From assembly GCF_943734655.1 (NCBI RefSeq), contig NC_071355.1, positions 243,807,183-243,871,182 of the forward strand: DNA of 64,000 bases, read 5' to 3'. The notes under the pieces were generated by a model. That model saw only the letters and a program-made list of their open reading frames with translations, was not told where the DNA came from and made no database searches. This document shows, piece after piece, positions 24,201 through 36,019 of this stretch. Made by a program: the position numbers and the translations under genes. Origin of the DNA: Sabethes cyaneus. Lineage: Eukaryota > Arthropoda > Insecta > Diptera > Culicidae. Numbering within the stretch: position 1 is the first letter of the stretch; each line of letters opens with the position of its first letter.

Positions 24201-24900
24201 ACTCTCCACGAGATACTTCTCCGATGATAGAGGTTTTTTTTTTAACTGAAATATAATACTGCTTCCATTTGCACAATTTCGGCGATATTCAAAGTTAAAA
24301 TATGCGCTGGCATTTTAAACAGTTCCAATCAATGCAAAATTTCCAATGAATAATAGATGGCTTATCCGAAAATTAAAATATTTGCACATTTTGCGTCTCA
24401 TTAGAATGCGATGCAAATTTATTTTGCTGCAGTAAATAGTTTCCCACATCACGCACACCGTATATAAATACCATAAAACTTGACGAGTATCAAATGACGT
24501 TAAACTTGACATTGCAAACAACTAAAGGTGGGCAAATAACAGAATTACAATTCGGTGTAGATCCGTTCCAAGAAAATAAATTTATACCAGTTGTCCCGTG
24601 CAATGATGAAGTCATAGCACACGTTTAGTAATATGCTTACTTACTGCGTATCGCCAGAATAGTGCAACAATCAATATAATATAGTTGCCATTATGTAATT
24701 GTTTTGAGGATTTGTTCGCACATCACTGCAAAGGGCAAGTTTTATCATATGTAACAAAGAGTCCAGCTGAAGCGTTTTGATCAGTATTAAATCCATTTGC
24801 TCAAGTCATGTTCGGTCGTCATCATGTCATGAACAAAAATTGTCATTGACAAGACTAGAGACGGAATGAAGTTGCACACGATTCCACGCTGGCAGGTTTC
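21270..24900. other. Intronic block, partly GC-rich, no gene recognised
   Basis: From about 22.4 to 23.2 kb the composition rises (a CCCGGGC/GGCCCCGGCC-containing stretch near 22710 and (GAC)n near 22870). A donor-like CACGGTAAGG occurs on the minus strand near 21920, but no matching coding exon could be assembled. An alternative promoter or enhancer is possible but unsupported. Confidence 0.4.
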
Positions 24901-25009
24901 ACTGCAGACAGGTCACACAGCAAGTCGTATAATTTTCGAAAATGCTTACTGGCATTCTGAATGTTCAGGCCATTATTCGAATGGATCTTTGAAATTCATT
25001 ATTCTATTG

Positions 25010-25660
25010 CTACTATTCTCCAGGTGAACGGCCTATGTGCTGAAACATATGCTGAAACACTGGGTGCTGGGCTTTTCTTAAGGTACGAAAAGGTACTCTT
25101 TCGTCTTCGAGCGAATGTTTCGAGACTAAGCAGTTGACACCAATCTGAGTACGTTGGAAGCTTCTATAGATCACGTCACGGAATATTTCTGAGAGCAAGC
25201 CGCATGAATCTTTTGTGGATTTGCTCGTTCCTTAAATTCCATGTTACTCTTGTTCATAACACATCCTACTGAAGCATTTTCAAAGATCGTTGAAAATGAA
25301 GCCAAGTTTTCGGTTTGCCGTACAAATAATCGACATCTGGTGTACATTGAAGGCAAACTTCTGGATCTAACAGAATACCATGATACGTTACGTGGTTTAC
25401 TCCGTTGAAAATAGTATCGTTGATATGGTGTAGCGGAAGATTATCCATGACTCCAATGAACGATTAAAAGTTACAAGATTACATTTTGTGACACTGATAA
25501 CTAATTTGTTTAGCAGACACCAATTGAAGAACACGATCGGCAACATTTGTACATGGAGACAATTCTCGAAACAACGCATTACTGGATAGATTTGTCCTAA
25601 AAGTGACTCCAAATTGCTCCCCTGTGGAACGTTAAATATATTAACAAGCTCAAAATGAAA
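25010..25660 (-). pseudogene. Jockey-like LINE RT fragment
   Basis: Minus strand reads VPQGSNL (the conserved VPQGSxLGP motif), then LLNKLVISVTKCNLVTFNRS and ISTILFNGVNHVT, leading to GILLDPEV with a frameshift between. This is the RT palm/thumb of the Jockey clade. Related fragments are at 29770-29965 and 54185-54540. Confidence 0.75.
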
Positions 25661-26060
25661 TGAAAATCATGAAATCAATCGAGGACCATGCTTGAGGTTT
25701 CTATTCGTGAGGTATTCCGATGACACCAACTTGTGCCCTACTATGTATTTCAGAGACGTGATCTACCGGGCATGAAATTCGGCCGGAGGCCCACGAATCG
25801 GTTTGAGCCGCACTGCCATGCCCAGGCATGAACAGAAGGTAGAACACAGACCTTCCAACGGCATGTTTTGTCTGAATGCTATCAAATAATCGTAGGATGG
25901 TGGCGTCATTTAGCAATATTGATATATTTTTCGCAATATTATTCGGTGGGATTGGTCGGAGAGTTCTGAATTGTATCAGGAGGATTTTTTACATTCAGTT
26001 TTATGCAAAAGACTAGACTCGTGCCTCTCAAACTGAGCACAATACCGGTGGACTAAATAG

Positions 26061-26838
26061 ATGTCGGATTTGAAATTAGACTTAAAATTGAGCCTAAAAT
26101 TGGACATGAAAAGGGCCATGAAAATAGAGACGAAATAGGACTCACAATGGGACTTAAGTTGGACTTGAAACTATACTTGAAATTGAAATTGGAATCAAAA
26201 TTGAAATTGAATAGGATTTGAAGCTTATAATAAAGCAAACTTCAAATTAGGTTTGGATATAACATTCGACAATTAAACTGAAAATTGTACTTGACATGAC
26301 TAAGCATTTAATTTGAAACTAGAATTTAGTCAGACTTTAAATTGGCTTGAAATTGGCCATAAAATAGGTATTGAAATTGGACTTCAAACCTGTCAACTGT
26401 AGTTGGACCTAAAATATTGCTTGGAATTGGGATAAAATTGGAGTAAAATTGGACACAAAGTAGGACTTGAATGCAGATCAATTTAGACTTGAAGTTTTAC
26501 CTTAAATTATACTGAAAATTGGCCATGAAAAGGACTTGAAATGAGACATGTAAATTGGACTTGAAACTGCATTTAAAACTAAATTTAATTTGAACTTGGA
26601 AATTGGAATTAAAATTGTTGAAGTCCAATTCGGAGTAGCATTGGACTTAAAGTTTCGCTTGAGTATGAAATTAAATTAAACTTGAAATTGAATCAGTAGT
26701 TTGTACGAAATTTGACATTAATCCGGACTTAAATTTGGACCAATTCACGGTATACTGCCAATTGAACTGGAAATTTGACTCGGCATTGAACGTGAAATTG
26801 GAGTTAAAATTGTTCTTAAATTTTAATTGATATTAGTA
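26061..26838. repeat. 12-bp array, GGACTTGAAATT orientation (left arm)
   Basis: Degenerate tandem copies of GGACTTGAAATT with frequent substitutions and small indels. The neighbouring array at 26988-27730 is made of the reverse complement unit, so the two form a long, imperfect inverted repeat around a spacer of about 150 bp. Confidence 0.85.
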
Positions 26839-26987
26839 TTGGGGAGTACCCAGACTGAGGTACGTGCCCCATCTTCTCTATAAAATTTATCGCAGAAAAA
26901 AATTCTCAAGGCGTAACTTAAAAGTACCGTAGACTATTTTAATAGCCGGGTATTTTTGCGATAAATAAACTAACCGTGTAAAAATAG

Positions 26988-27730
26988 ATCCAGTTTCAAG
27001 TCGAATCTCAATCCCAATTTCAAGTTTAATTTCGATTCCAATTTCTAGTTCAAAAATTTAAAGTCGGATTTCATCAAATTCAATTTTAAATCCTATATTT
27101 CAAGTCCAATTTCATGTCTAATTTCAGGTTCAATTTGAAATCCAATTTCAAGTAACATTTTACGTACAATTAATTTCTAGTTTCAAGTCCTGTTTCAAGT
27201 TCATTTTTAAGTTCTTTATAAACTTCCAGTTCAATTTGAAATCCAAATTGATCGAAACTGCCAATCCTAACTGAAATCTTTTGAGCGTGTTACTGGAATT
27301 CAATCATGAAAAAGCTTTCTTTAATTTCAATTTCAATTTCAACCCAAAGTCCAATTTCATGCCAATTTGAAGTATAATTTCAAGTTCAATTTTAGTCCAA
27401 TATCAAGTCCTGTTCCAAATTCAATTTTAAGCAAAATTTAATGTCTAATTCTAGGTGAAATTAATGCTTTAAAGTGCGAATTCACATCCAATTTCAAATC
27501 TAATTTAAGCCCTATTTCATGTCCGATTTCAGTTGAAATTGGAAGCTCAAATTTAAGTTCTATTTTGAGTTCAATTGAAAGTCCAATTTCCAGTTTAATT
27601 CAATTAAGGTCAAGCTGTAAGTCTAAATTTCTCCAAATTTCGGTCCAATTTCAAACCAATTTGAAGTCGGAATCCAAGTTCAGTTTTAGGTCAAATTTCA
27701 ATTCTAGGCTTAAGTCAGTACTAGGCAAGG
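26988..27730. repeat. 12-bp array, AATTTCAAGTCC orientation (right arm)
   Basis: Composed of AATTTCAAGTCC variants, the reverse complement of the left arm unit. The spacer (26839-26987) is non-repetitive and contains GGGGAGTACCCAGACTGAGG. Confidence 0.85.
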
Positions 27731-27829
27731 AAGTTCTATGGGGCTCTCCTACGACTGCTTGATTTTTTCAAACGAAAACCTACTTTTGAAAGGCCGGTGT
27801 CCAACCGTCTGTTTAGGTCTGGGTACCGT

Positions 27830-28100
27830 GAACGTACCATATTCTGCGCAGTTAAGACAATTTTATGCTTCTTCCGCTATTCTAAGTATTCTAGATTTAA
27901 ATTAACAACGTGGATAGCAGCAACGTGTAGTGCTACGGTCTAAAATTAATCTGGTAAAAAATATGGGAACTATAAGTCGACCAACAATTGAGTTTTTTTT
28001 TTTCGTTTTGTAAACTTATCCACGGTGCCTAATTCTGCGCACTTTCTTGCCCATGTTTCTAATTCTGCGCAGCATTGCTCCTAATTCTGCGCACCAAAAA
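27830..28100. repeat. Repeat fragment with ATTCTGCGCA motifs
   Basis: ATTCTGCGCA occurs four times (near 27840, 28030, 28060 and 28086), three of them as CTAATTCTGCGCA within 70 bp. Likely the end of an interspersed element; class not recognised. Confidence 0.5.
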
Positions 28101-28454
28101 GTAACAATAAACACTCATACCATGTTGTTTATGTCTTTATACGCTAAAATCACGTCAAAAATCCGGCATTAGCCACTACCATAATTAAATCCATGATCCG
28201 GCCTTCTTGTGCTGTCCGGGTGGCAAAGGAATATTGTTATCATTTTGATTGCCCCTCATTTTAAATATTTTATTCTCGAAAACGTGAAAGGTGACTTGAT
28301 TCGGGTTTTCTGCATACTGAACATTACACTGTAGACTAATACTAAAAATTGTGTTTTCATATAGAAACCACTTCCCCACTCTCTGACAGCCATGATGTCA
28401 TGAAGCTGCAAATAAAAGGATAACTAGGATCAATTCAAATCAATCACCGATAGC

Positions 28455-29665
28455 ACAAGGTTTCGTACCGAATTATCAGGCGGGTTTCATGGGGGCTCGC
28501 GCAACTTCGGACCAAATTTTTACTATCCGACAGATCTTGTAGGAATGTCGGAAGTACAACGTGCCCACGCATCACATCTTTATTGATTTCAAAGCTGCAT
28601 ACGATACAGTCGATCGAGACAAGCTATGGCAGATAATGCACGAACACGGTTTTCCGAACAAACTGACGCGACTGATCAGAGCTACATTGGATCGAGTGAT
28701 GTGTTTCGTACGCATCTCTGGGACACTCTCGAGTCCCTTTGAGACGCGGCGAGGGTTGAGACAAGGTGACGGTCTATCCTGCATGCTGTTCAACATCGCT
28801 CTTGAGGGGGTGATCCGACGAGCGGACATCGAAACGAGCGGCACGATTTTTACCAAGGGTAGTCAACTTCTAGGCTTTGCAGATGACTTCGATACCATTG
28901 CCAGGAACTTTGCGACGACGGAGGCAATCAACGCCAGACTGAAAGCGGAGTCTAGGAGAATTGGGCTAAAAATAAATGCGTCGAAGACCAAATACATGAA
29001 AGCAAGACGCCCAAAGGAAACAAACGCGCGCCTCCCACGGACGGTAACCGTTGACGGCGACGAACTAGAAGTGGTAGAGAAGTTCGTGTATTTGGGATCG
29101 CTGGTGACCGCGGACAACAACACTTCGTAAAACGCTACGATCAGGAAGCATACGCCGCCGTACGAAGCTAACAATGTACAAACCCATTATTAGGCCGGTA
29201 GTTCTTTATGGACTTGAAGCCGTGACGCTGCTTACGGAAGACATACGCGCCCTTGCCGTGTTTGAGCGGAAAGTGCTGCGGACAATATTTGGCGGAGTGC
29301 AAACTGAAAGCGGAGAGTGGCGGAGGCGTATGAATCACGAGCTACAGGCACTACTTGGGGAGACTCCCATCGTACATCTAGCGAAAGTTAGGAGGCTACG
29401 GTGGGCCAGACACGTCGTGAGGATGCCGGACGACAGTGCGACGAAAATAGTCCTCTTCAACAACCTCACCGGCACCAGGAACAGGGGGGCCCAACGTGCA
29501 CGATGGCTCTACCAGGTCGAAAGCGATTTGCGACTTCTGAGACGACTAGGAAATTGACGACGAGTGGCCCAAGACCGAGTTGAATGGAGACGAGTGCTTG
29601 AAACAGCACAAGCCACCCCTGCTCTATGCTGCTGAAGAAGAAGAAGAAGAAGAAGAAGAAGAAGA
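28455..29665 (+). pseudogene. RTE-like LINE, best-preserved copy (RT to 3' end)
   Basis: Translation from about 28464: FVPNYQAGFMGARATSDQIF, one in-frame TAG, then HHIFIDFKAAYDTVDRDKLW, GLRQGDGLSCMLFNIALEGV, LLGFADDFDTIARNF (catalytic FADD), KINASKTKYM, FVYLGSLVTADN. After a deletion and frameshift near 29128 it continues MYKPIIRPVVLYGLEAVTLL, FERKVLRTIFGG, LAKVRRLRWARHVVRM, TGTRNRGAQRARWLYQVESD and RRVAQDRVEWRRVLETAQAT. It ends in a (GAA)n tail at 29636-29664, a tandem-repeat 3' end as expected for RTE-like elements. The endonuclease domain is missing (5' truncation). Confidence 0.85.
29636..29664 (+). repeat. (GAA)n tail of the LINE
   Basis: Pure GAA triplets directly after the LINE 3' end; a simple-repeat tail in place of poly(A). 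Confidence 0.85.
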
Positions 29666-29765
29666 CAATTACGGGGCTAATGCAATGATTCTACTGATTC
29701 TATAGCAGCACCACCCAGACAAGATTCGAACATACGACGACATCGTACCCCGTAGCTAACTGGGC
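29666..29765 (-). mobile_element. tRNA-derived SINE fragment next to the LINE tail
   Basis: Reverse complement shows the B-box-like GTTCGAATCTTG and CGTCGTATGTTCGAATC arrangement and the body segment leading to AATTGTC, as in the 18.3-kb copy. It starts immediately after the LINE tail. Confidence 0.6.
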
Positions 29766-29767
29766 AG

Positions 29768-29965
29768 CTAAATACACCAAAATATGTTACACGGTTTACC
29801 CGGTTGAAAATAGTGCCGTCGATATGCGAGTCGAAGATAATCAGCTTTATGGAACGAGTTTGCGATTCTAATAACTAATTGAAGAACATGATACCCAACA
29901 GTAATCCCAAATTGTCCCCTGCAGAACGCCAAACATATTAACAAGCATGAAATGAAAACCAAGGC
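29768..29965 (-). pseudogene. Jockey-like LINE RT fragment
   Basis: Short minus-strand match to the other Jockey pieces: shares TTAACATATTTGGCGTTC-type sequence around the VPQGS-like motif (here VLQGT-like), then sequence matching the ISTILFNGVN-HVT region. Strongly decayed. Confidence 0.6.
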
Positions 29966-30065
29966 ACAGGCTGAGGATCGTGAGGGTCACTCCACGACGG
30001 ATCAGATGTTTACCCTCCGTTTACCCGTTACTTGACAAGTTCCGGATGTATAACTTGTAGATCCG

Positions 30066-30830
30066 GTATCTGTTTCTGGATTTTAAGGTGGCGTACGATT
30101 CAGTCAAACAAAGCTGTGGCAGATAATGCTAGAACATGGTTTTCCGACGAAACTAATTACACTGATTTGTGCGATTGCTGGATAGGACGTTGATATAATC
30201 GAATTCAACCGTAGAGCAGTGGAAGAGGCCCTTAAGCCTTGAAAATGGGAAGCAGCGAGATTGGGACGTACCATTAACATCGCCAAAATGAAGTACATGG
30301 TTGCTAGCAGGGAACGTGGGAGTCCAAATGCTGTTGGTGCCGAGTTGGACCTGGATGGGGAACGATATGAAGCAGTTGAGGAATTCATATACCTTGGTGT
30401 GCTCATGACATGTGACAACGATATAAGCGTGAAACGATGTGAAACGACGAATTGCGAATTGAGCTTTCTACGGGTTACGTAGCCAGCTGAAATTCCGTAA
30501 TTTGCAAATTCCCCCGAAACTAACGCTCTATGAATCATAGACGCTGAAGGAGACTGACCGACAAGTGCGTGGGGTATTTGAGCGTAAAATTCGGCAATCT
30601 ACACTTGATGGCAAAATAAACAATGAAGTGTGACCTAGACGCATGAACCACGACCTATATGAAGTATGCAACGATACTAATATAGTGACGGTAGTACAAT
30701 GTGGCAGGTTGCGGCGGGCTGGGTACGTGATCAGAATGCCCGATGAAAGAGTAGCCAACACTATTTTCAGTAGTGAATCAGGAAGAGGCCGCACCCGATG
30801 GATGTACGCTGTTGAGGACAATGACAACCA
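30066..30830 (+). pseudogene. Second RTE-like LINE subfamily, decayed
   Basis: In shifting frames: DFKVAYDSVKQS, TINIAKMKYMVASRERGSPN, ELDLDGERYEAVEEFIYLGV, VFERKIRQSTLDGKINNEV and QCGRLRRAGYVIRMPDERVA. It has the same domain order as the 28.5-kb element but differs at most positions. The fragment at 61260-61690 shares its AYDSVK signature. The central RT region is deleted. Confidence 0.7.
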
Positions 30831-30909
30831 AGTTTATTCAGCTGTAAGTTTCCTTGATTTGGATTCAAGAAGTTCATTCCATCCCCGACCAATACAGTAT
30901 TCGTAGGAG

Positions 30910-33900
30910 TTAACCCGAAACATTACACCTTTACATTCAAACCAAACAGTACTTTTCAAGGCCGCCATATTTATAAAAGGAATTATTATCGAAGTTTGCT
31001 TCAATATTCAAGATTTTAAACTAAACCAGTCGAGTTTGAAACAATCTAGAGATCTAACTGCCAAACCAAGAGTACAACCCTTCTAATTTGTTTCTTTAAA
31101 AACCTGATTTCAAGCATGTTAAATTTAAAGTTAAAGTAAAGTGTTGAAAGATGTCTCAAATATATGTCTTGCATATACTGCAAGTTCACTTTGCATCTGC
31201 AGTCAGTTTTGACCGAGATCACGGTACTAGAGGAGCTGTTGCAATTCTTTACCAACTACTGATCCTGATGCAAACAAAACGCATCATGTTTTTCAATTCT
31301 GCAAGTTTTATCGCGAACTCATGTTTACGATCAATAACTTATTCTGCAATCTATTTCTAACAAACTATACTCACAAAGATACATGCGGCATAAAATTGTA
31401 AACAAAACAGCTATTCAAGTTAATTTCCATAACATTTCTGCCAAAAGGTCATCCTAACGAGCACAGAAAAAAAAGAAGAAGCAAAAGATTGTGTGTCTCC
31501 GCGAAAAAACAGAAGGACAGGAAACCGCCGGCCGCCGTGTAGTGTAGCAGCCACCCGGGTGCCGTGTCGTTCCTGGGTGGCTCAAAAAGTGCCGCCCATC
31601 ATTTGTCATTTTGCGCTGAATTCAGATGTCATCGACGGTTTCCAAACACATTAATTTCCGTGTGTTTGAATTTGCAAATATGTACAACGTAGGTACGACC
31701 TCAAAGTACGCATACACTTAGGTTGGTATAGCCGATCCGACCGCAATGCAATGATTAATGCTAAGCCGGTCGGCAGAGGTCAGGCCTGGTGGCCGCGGTA
31801 GCGCGGCGCGGTGCAACCGCGAACGAAAGCGCACAATCGCCCATCAAAACGGCGGCAAACAATAAAGGAAGTGTGTGTTTTTTTTTTGCGAATCGATGAC
31901 TGCACTTTGGCGGTGCGGCGAAATTCCGTGCGGACAACTTTTATCGCCACTGCCACCGATGAAGACCGCACACACAGAACCGATAATAACCGATATAGTT
32001 TTTGAAAGTTATGTTACTTTTTTCGGTTCTGTCTTGGAACGGAAATGCTTGAAAATTGATTTCCTGCCCTGGGAGATTCGGTTCACACTGCTTGCTAGAT
32101 CGCAGTGAGCGTGTTAACAACTGTCGATAGATAAAAGACGAAGGCTCAGTTGGAAACATCTGCCGCTCGCCCTTACAACAGCAATAACAACAACAGCAGA
32201 ATGCCACCGAAACTGACAGTGTAATGGCAGAAGAAGGTTAAGTAGCGCGTTGCAGAACTCTAGTTGGCCTTTTTTCCTCGCTTCCTTGGATGTGGCTGAT
32301 GATGGCAGCACATGGGAATCGTGAGAAAGGAAATGGTAAAAGTAATAAGTTTGCCCTTCTTCTGGCACTGCTGCCACTCGCTCTTGTTGCAACGCTCGCT
32401 GGGTTTAGCTGCTGGTTGGTTGTTTTGCACCGGCAAAACACCGGTTTCGGTTCGGACCCACGGCTAGCGTAGCGCAATAAATCTGCCGGTAATGTTCGGG
32501 GGCTCTTCTTCAGCTACACGCTGTTGCTCGCTTTCTGCGTGTCGACGACATCCGTCGTGTTGTTCGCAGTGAAGCAAGAAATGGGAGGAAAAAATAGGTA
32601 CACGAAACAACATCTGCTGATGGTGATGCGAGACTTTTAGGAGCAAAAACAACAACTGCACTGCAACTATCTTCTGTCAGTGCAACATTGCTGGAAGAAA
32701 AAGTATAACAGTAGTAGAGTAGGTGATAGTGAAATATAATATGATTGGGTTTTGTTGTTGTAGGAAGGTTCTTCCTGAGACGAAATGACTGACATATGAG
32801 CAGGGGTCAATTTTTCAAACAAGATTTGGTCGAAAACAAACTTTGTTAAAACTAACAACTGAACGCTTCGCGTTCAAGATCCACCACAGAAGGTCGTATC
32901 CTCAAACGTCAAGAATTCAAATGCCAAACGGAGCCCGTCAGCAGCGTGACCGAAAGTAAACAAATATGCCTAATTGGTCATAATTCAGTCACTTCATCAC
33001 AGTCACGCACCGAGCTTTTGACAAAGGGTCATTTCAGCCGTGGGCGAAGGTGTGTCTCCCCTCACGGCAAAAGGGCACTGAGCCCGCGCCGCATGGTCGT
33101 GCATGGTCTTCTCCCCCCTCCCAGGCAGCGAACCACGCTTGTACGTGTGTAAATTTATTGTTATTCTTTGCTCGTTCGTCAGCTTGGGTGAGGCTTGTTT
33201 ACATATGTTCTGGGGGTCACGTTCAGGGGGACCGACTGTTGATACCGCGGACCGGCTTTGTTTTTGGTTTTGTTTTTCTTTAATCCGTTTTGAACGCGTT
33301 AGTCGCGTCGCCGCACGGATCAAGTTGGATAATGTTTTTCCAGAGAATTATACCGACTAACGATTCTCTGTACATACACAACAGAACGTCGCAAGCGACC
33401 GAAAACAAACACAAATTATTGGAATTTAGATAAAGACTCAAAAGTCATGCTTTGTTTATGTTCTCCACAAATGACGACTATTCGGGTTTTCCGACTAATT
33501 CATTCCGACAATCGTGTGGGTTTCTAACAACATAAGAAATCTTAATGTTTGTGATGAAAAAATTGGATCATAGATGAAACGATTGCGTAGCAAGAAAAAA
33601 AACATTCTTTGAAAGCAAAACATCATCACCTCGCTAATTCAGATTCCATGTTTGCCGGGTAGGGAACAAGTTGTACTCACTTAGTAGTGTTCGGTTTGGA
33701 AATGACTTCTTCGAGTCGAGCGACCTGGACGGGAAGCGTCCCGTCCCGGCCTTGTCGCTTGTCGGCGTTGTCAGATCAGCACTTAATGAAGCAACGGACG
33801 GTTATTACTGTTTCGAAAACGGTTCCATTTCGGCCCCGAAGGCGCAGGCATGGGCAGAAAGTGCACTTGATCACACACATGTTGCATTAATTAAGCATCG

Positions 33901-34800
33901 TGTTTACTTTACACTTTATGCATTTCATTTCATTTTTTTTTTACTTTGTCACCAACATGTTGTACCCTTTTTCCACATCAGCGACGGTCGACGACAGTTT
34001 TGGCTGGAAGCCGAGAAGCAAACCAAAATAGCATTTAGTCAACCTAAATGAAGCACAACCCGAACGCTGCAAGCCGTGCCAGCCTGAAATAGAACAATTT
34101 TCCGCCAGTCTATGGCGCTGCCAGCGCCAAAAACTCCACGATCCAAGCAACCCGCTGTCCGTACGTGTAACCGTACGTCCAATAGTGTAAAAGTGCAGTG
34201 TGTCGTGTTGATTTAATAATAATCCAAACAAACAAATTATTGCGAACGACCGAGCGACTGTTTTCCTGGCGGCCCGTGGCCGCCTAAGGAAGGTTGCAAG
34301 TCATTAGCTTTTCGACGCCTACTCCAAATGAAAACACACACACACACGGTTTCGATGCACCTCCCGATCCTCGATAGGTATTTAGCGGTAATGGAGACGG
34401 CGTGGTTCGAAAACACCTGAATCGTTTACACTCGCGCAGATGATCGTACTCAGACTTAGACTGAGCTGAGAGCCAGAGCCGGGCTATTGCCATAATAATT
34501 TCGCTTGGTTCGGAACACACCACCAAGGGCCCTTCCCTCTCTGAGTCTATGACGGTAGGTAGGTAATTACGCTTCATTAGAACCCGGTGTAAACGGATTG
34601 CTTACATGCTTCGGATTGCTTTACAGTGCAGACAAAGTTGACCCTCGCTACGGTGCGCGTTGTAATGCTCTGCTAGCTAGAATGTTGATGATGGCGGTAA
34701 ATTGTGGAAACTTTAGCAGCTTATGGGTTGTTCTTGACATTTTTCGCCGTTGCATTATTTATTTAATGCTGGGAAATGTTTCGTAACTTATGTTTCCTAA
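30910..34800. other. Intronic block, mostly unique, no gene recognised
   Basis: Higher GC from 31.5 kb. The short plus frame 32290-32472 has a hydrophobic stretch (FALLLALLPLALVATLAGFS), but no family or codon support. On the minus strand a consensus donor GTGAGT follows CACTACTAA near 33683, with GC-richer sequence upstream to about 34.3 kb; this could be a leader exon of an internal promoter, but there is no direct evidence. Confidence 0.4.
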
Positions 34801-35339
34801 TCTTGGATGGAAATAACGTTTAAAATTGCCTAAGCAACAATTTGAGTTTTATACTGCCAATGGATTCATAGTTGACGTAAAAGCCAAAATGACCTTGTAC
34901 TGTGACGTGTACTTTTTCGGTCCTACGCATTCTTAACTATGTAATATACATGCCCAATGCTCAAACAACATTTGTAAGTTTGAAAATACTCGAGAAATTT
35001 GAGAAAATGGAGCTACTATGCATAGTTGACATAACTCCCCGCATAATCAGCTAGCATAGCAACCTGCTTTTCACGGGCTTTACGCCAAACTATGAGAATA
35101 AACAGTCTGTTTCTTCGCATAAACTGACGTATGCATTTTTTGAATACAAAAACCGAGAAATAAATCACGAAACCCCATCGGCCCTCCTTTGACTAATAAT
35201 ACCTACCAAATTGATAGATTATTTGATTGAAAAAGAATACAGTTAAGATTATATGGCCTTAAACATTTTTCTCGAAAAAAATGCGTGTTCTCAACAATGA
35301 TGGAGTTGGTCGTTACGTCAACTATGCATCCATGGGCAG

Positions 35340-35995
35340 TATAGCACTCGGCTCTATCCTGTTTCGTTTTTTGTTTTTCTTCGTTTCCTGTCTCGATTTA
35401 TACTTATTTTTAGTAGTTTTTCCTCTTGTTAGTATTTTCGTTCCCGTCTTTTCTTTTGTATTTTCTTTTCTCCTTATTCATGTTTTTTCGTTTCCAGATT
35501 TCATTTTTTCTAACTCTTTTATCTCCCTGCCTTCTCGTTTTTAGTCTTCGTCGGTTTCATTTCTCCTTGTTTTGATGCCCAGTTTTTTCGTCTTGTCTGT
35601 CACTTTTGTTCAGTTTTTGGTTCCCTTTTTCTCAGTTTCCTTCTAGTTTTCCTTTTTTATGCTCCGTTTTACGTATTTTTCTCTTCCATTTACTTTTTTC
35701 TTTAGTCCGTTTTTCCTGTCTTTATTTTCTTTCTCTTCTGTCCTAGTTTCCCGTTTTTTGACCCATCTTTCTCCTCTTATATCTTGTTAGACATCTTTCC
35801 CGTTTCTTCAGTCTGTTTTATTTTTTCTTTCTTTCTCTTTCTTTTCCTTTTTGGTTTCTCTTGTTTTCTGTTCTATTCGCTTTCTTATCTTGTTTTCCCT
35901 TTTTTCTCTTCATTTTGTCTGTCCGCTCTTTGCGCCTGTTTCTTTTCTTTCGTGTCCCATTTTGCACCCTTTTCCTGAGTCCTGATTTTCATGTT
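35340..35995. repeat. Pyrimidine-rich low-complexity array
   Basis: About 650 bp of T/C-dominated plus strand with recurrent TTTTCTTTC and TCGTTTCC words, no clear fixed period. Frames through it are Phe/Ser/Leu-rich artefacts. Confidence 0.8.
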
Positions 35996-36019
35996 GTACA
36001 TACTCTACGCATCCAGTCC

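Noticed and set aside
32290..32472. 60-codon plus frame with a hydrophobic leader
   Set aside because: Looks like a signal peptide but is followed by nothing recognisable; likely chance in GC-moderate DNA.
33671..34051. 126-codon plus-strand frame
   Set aside because: No family signature, poly-T inside the frame, and no splice or promoter context on that strand.
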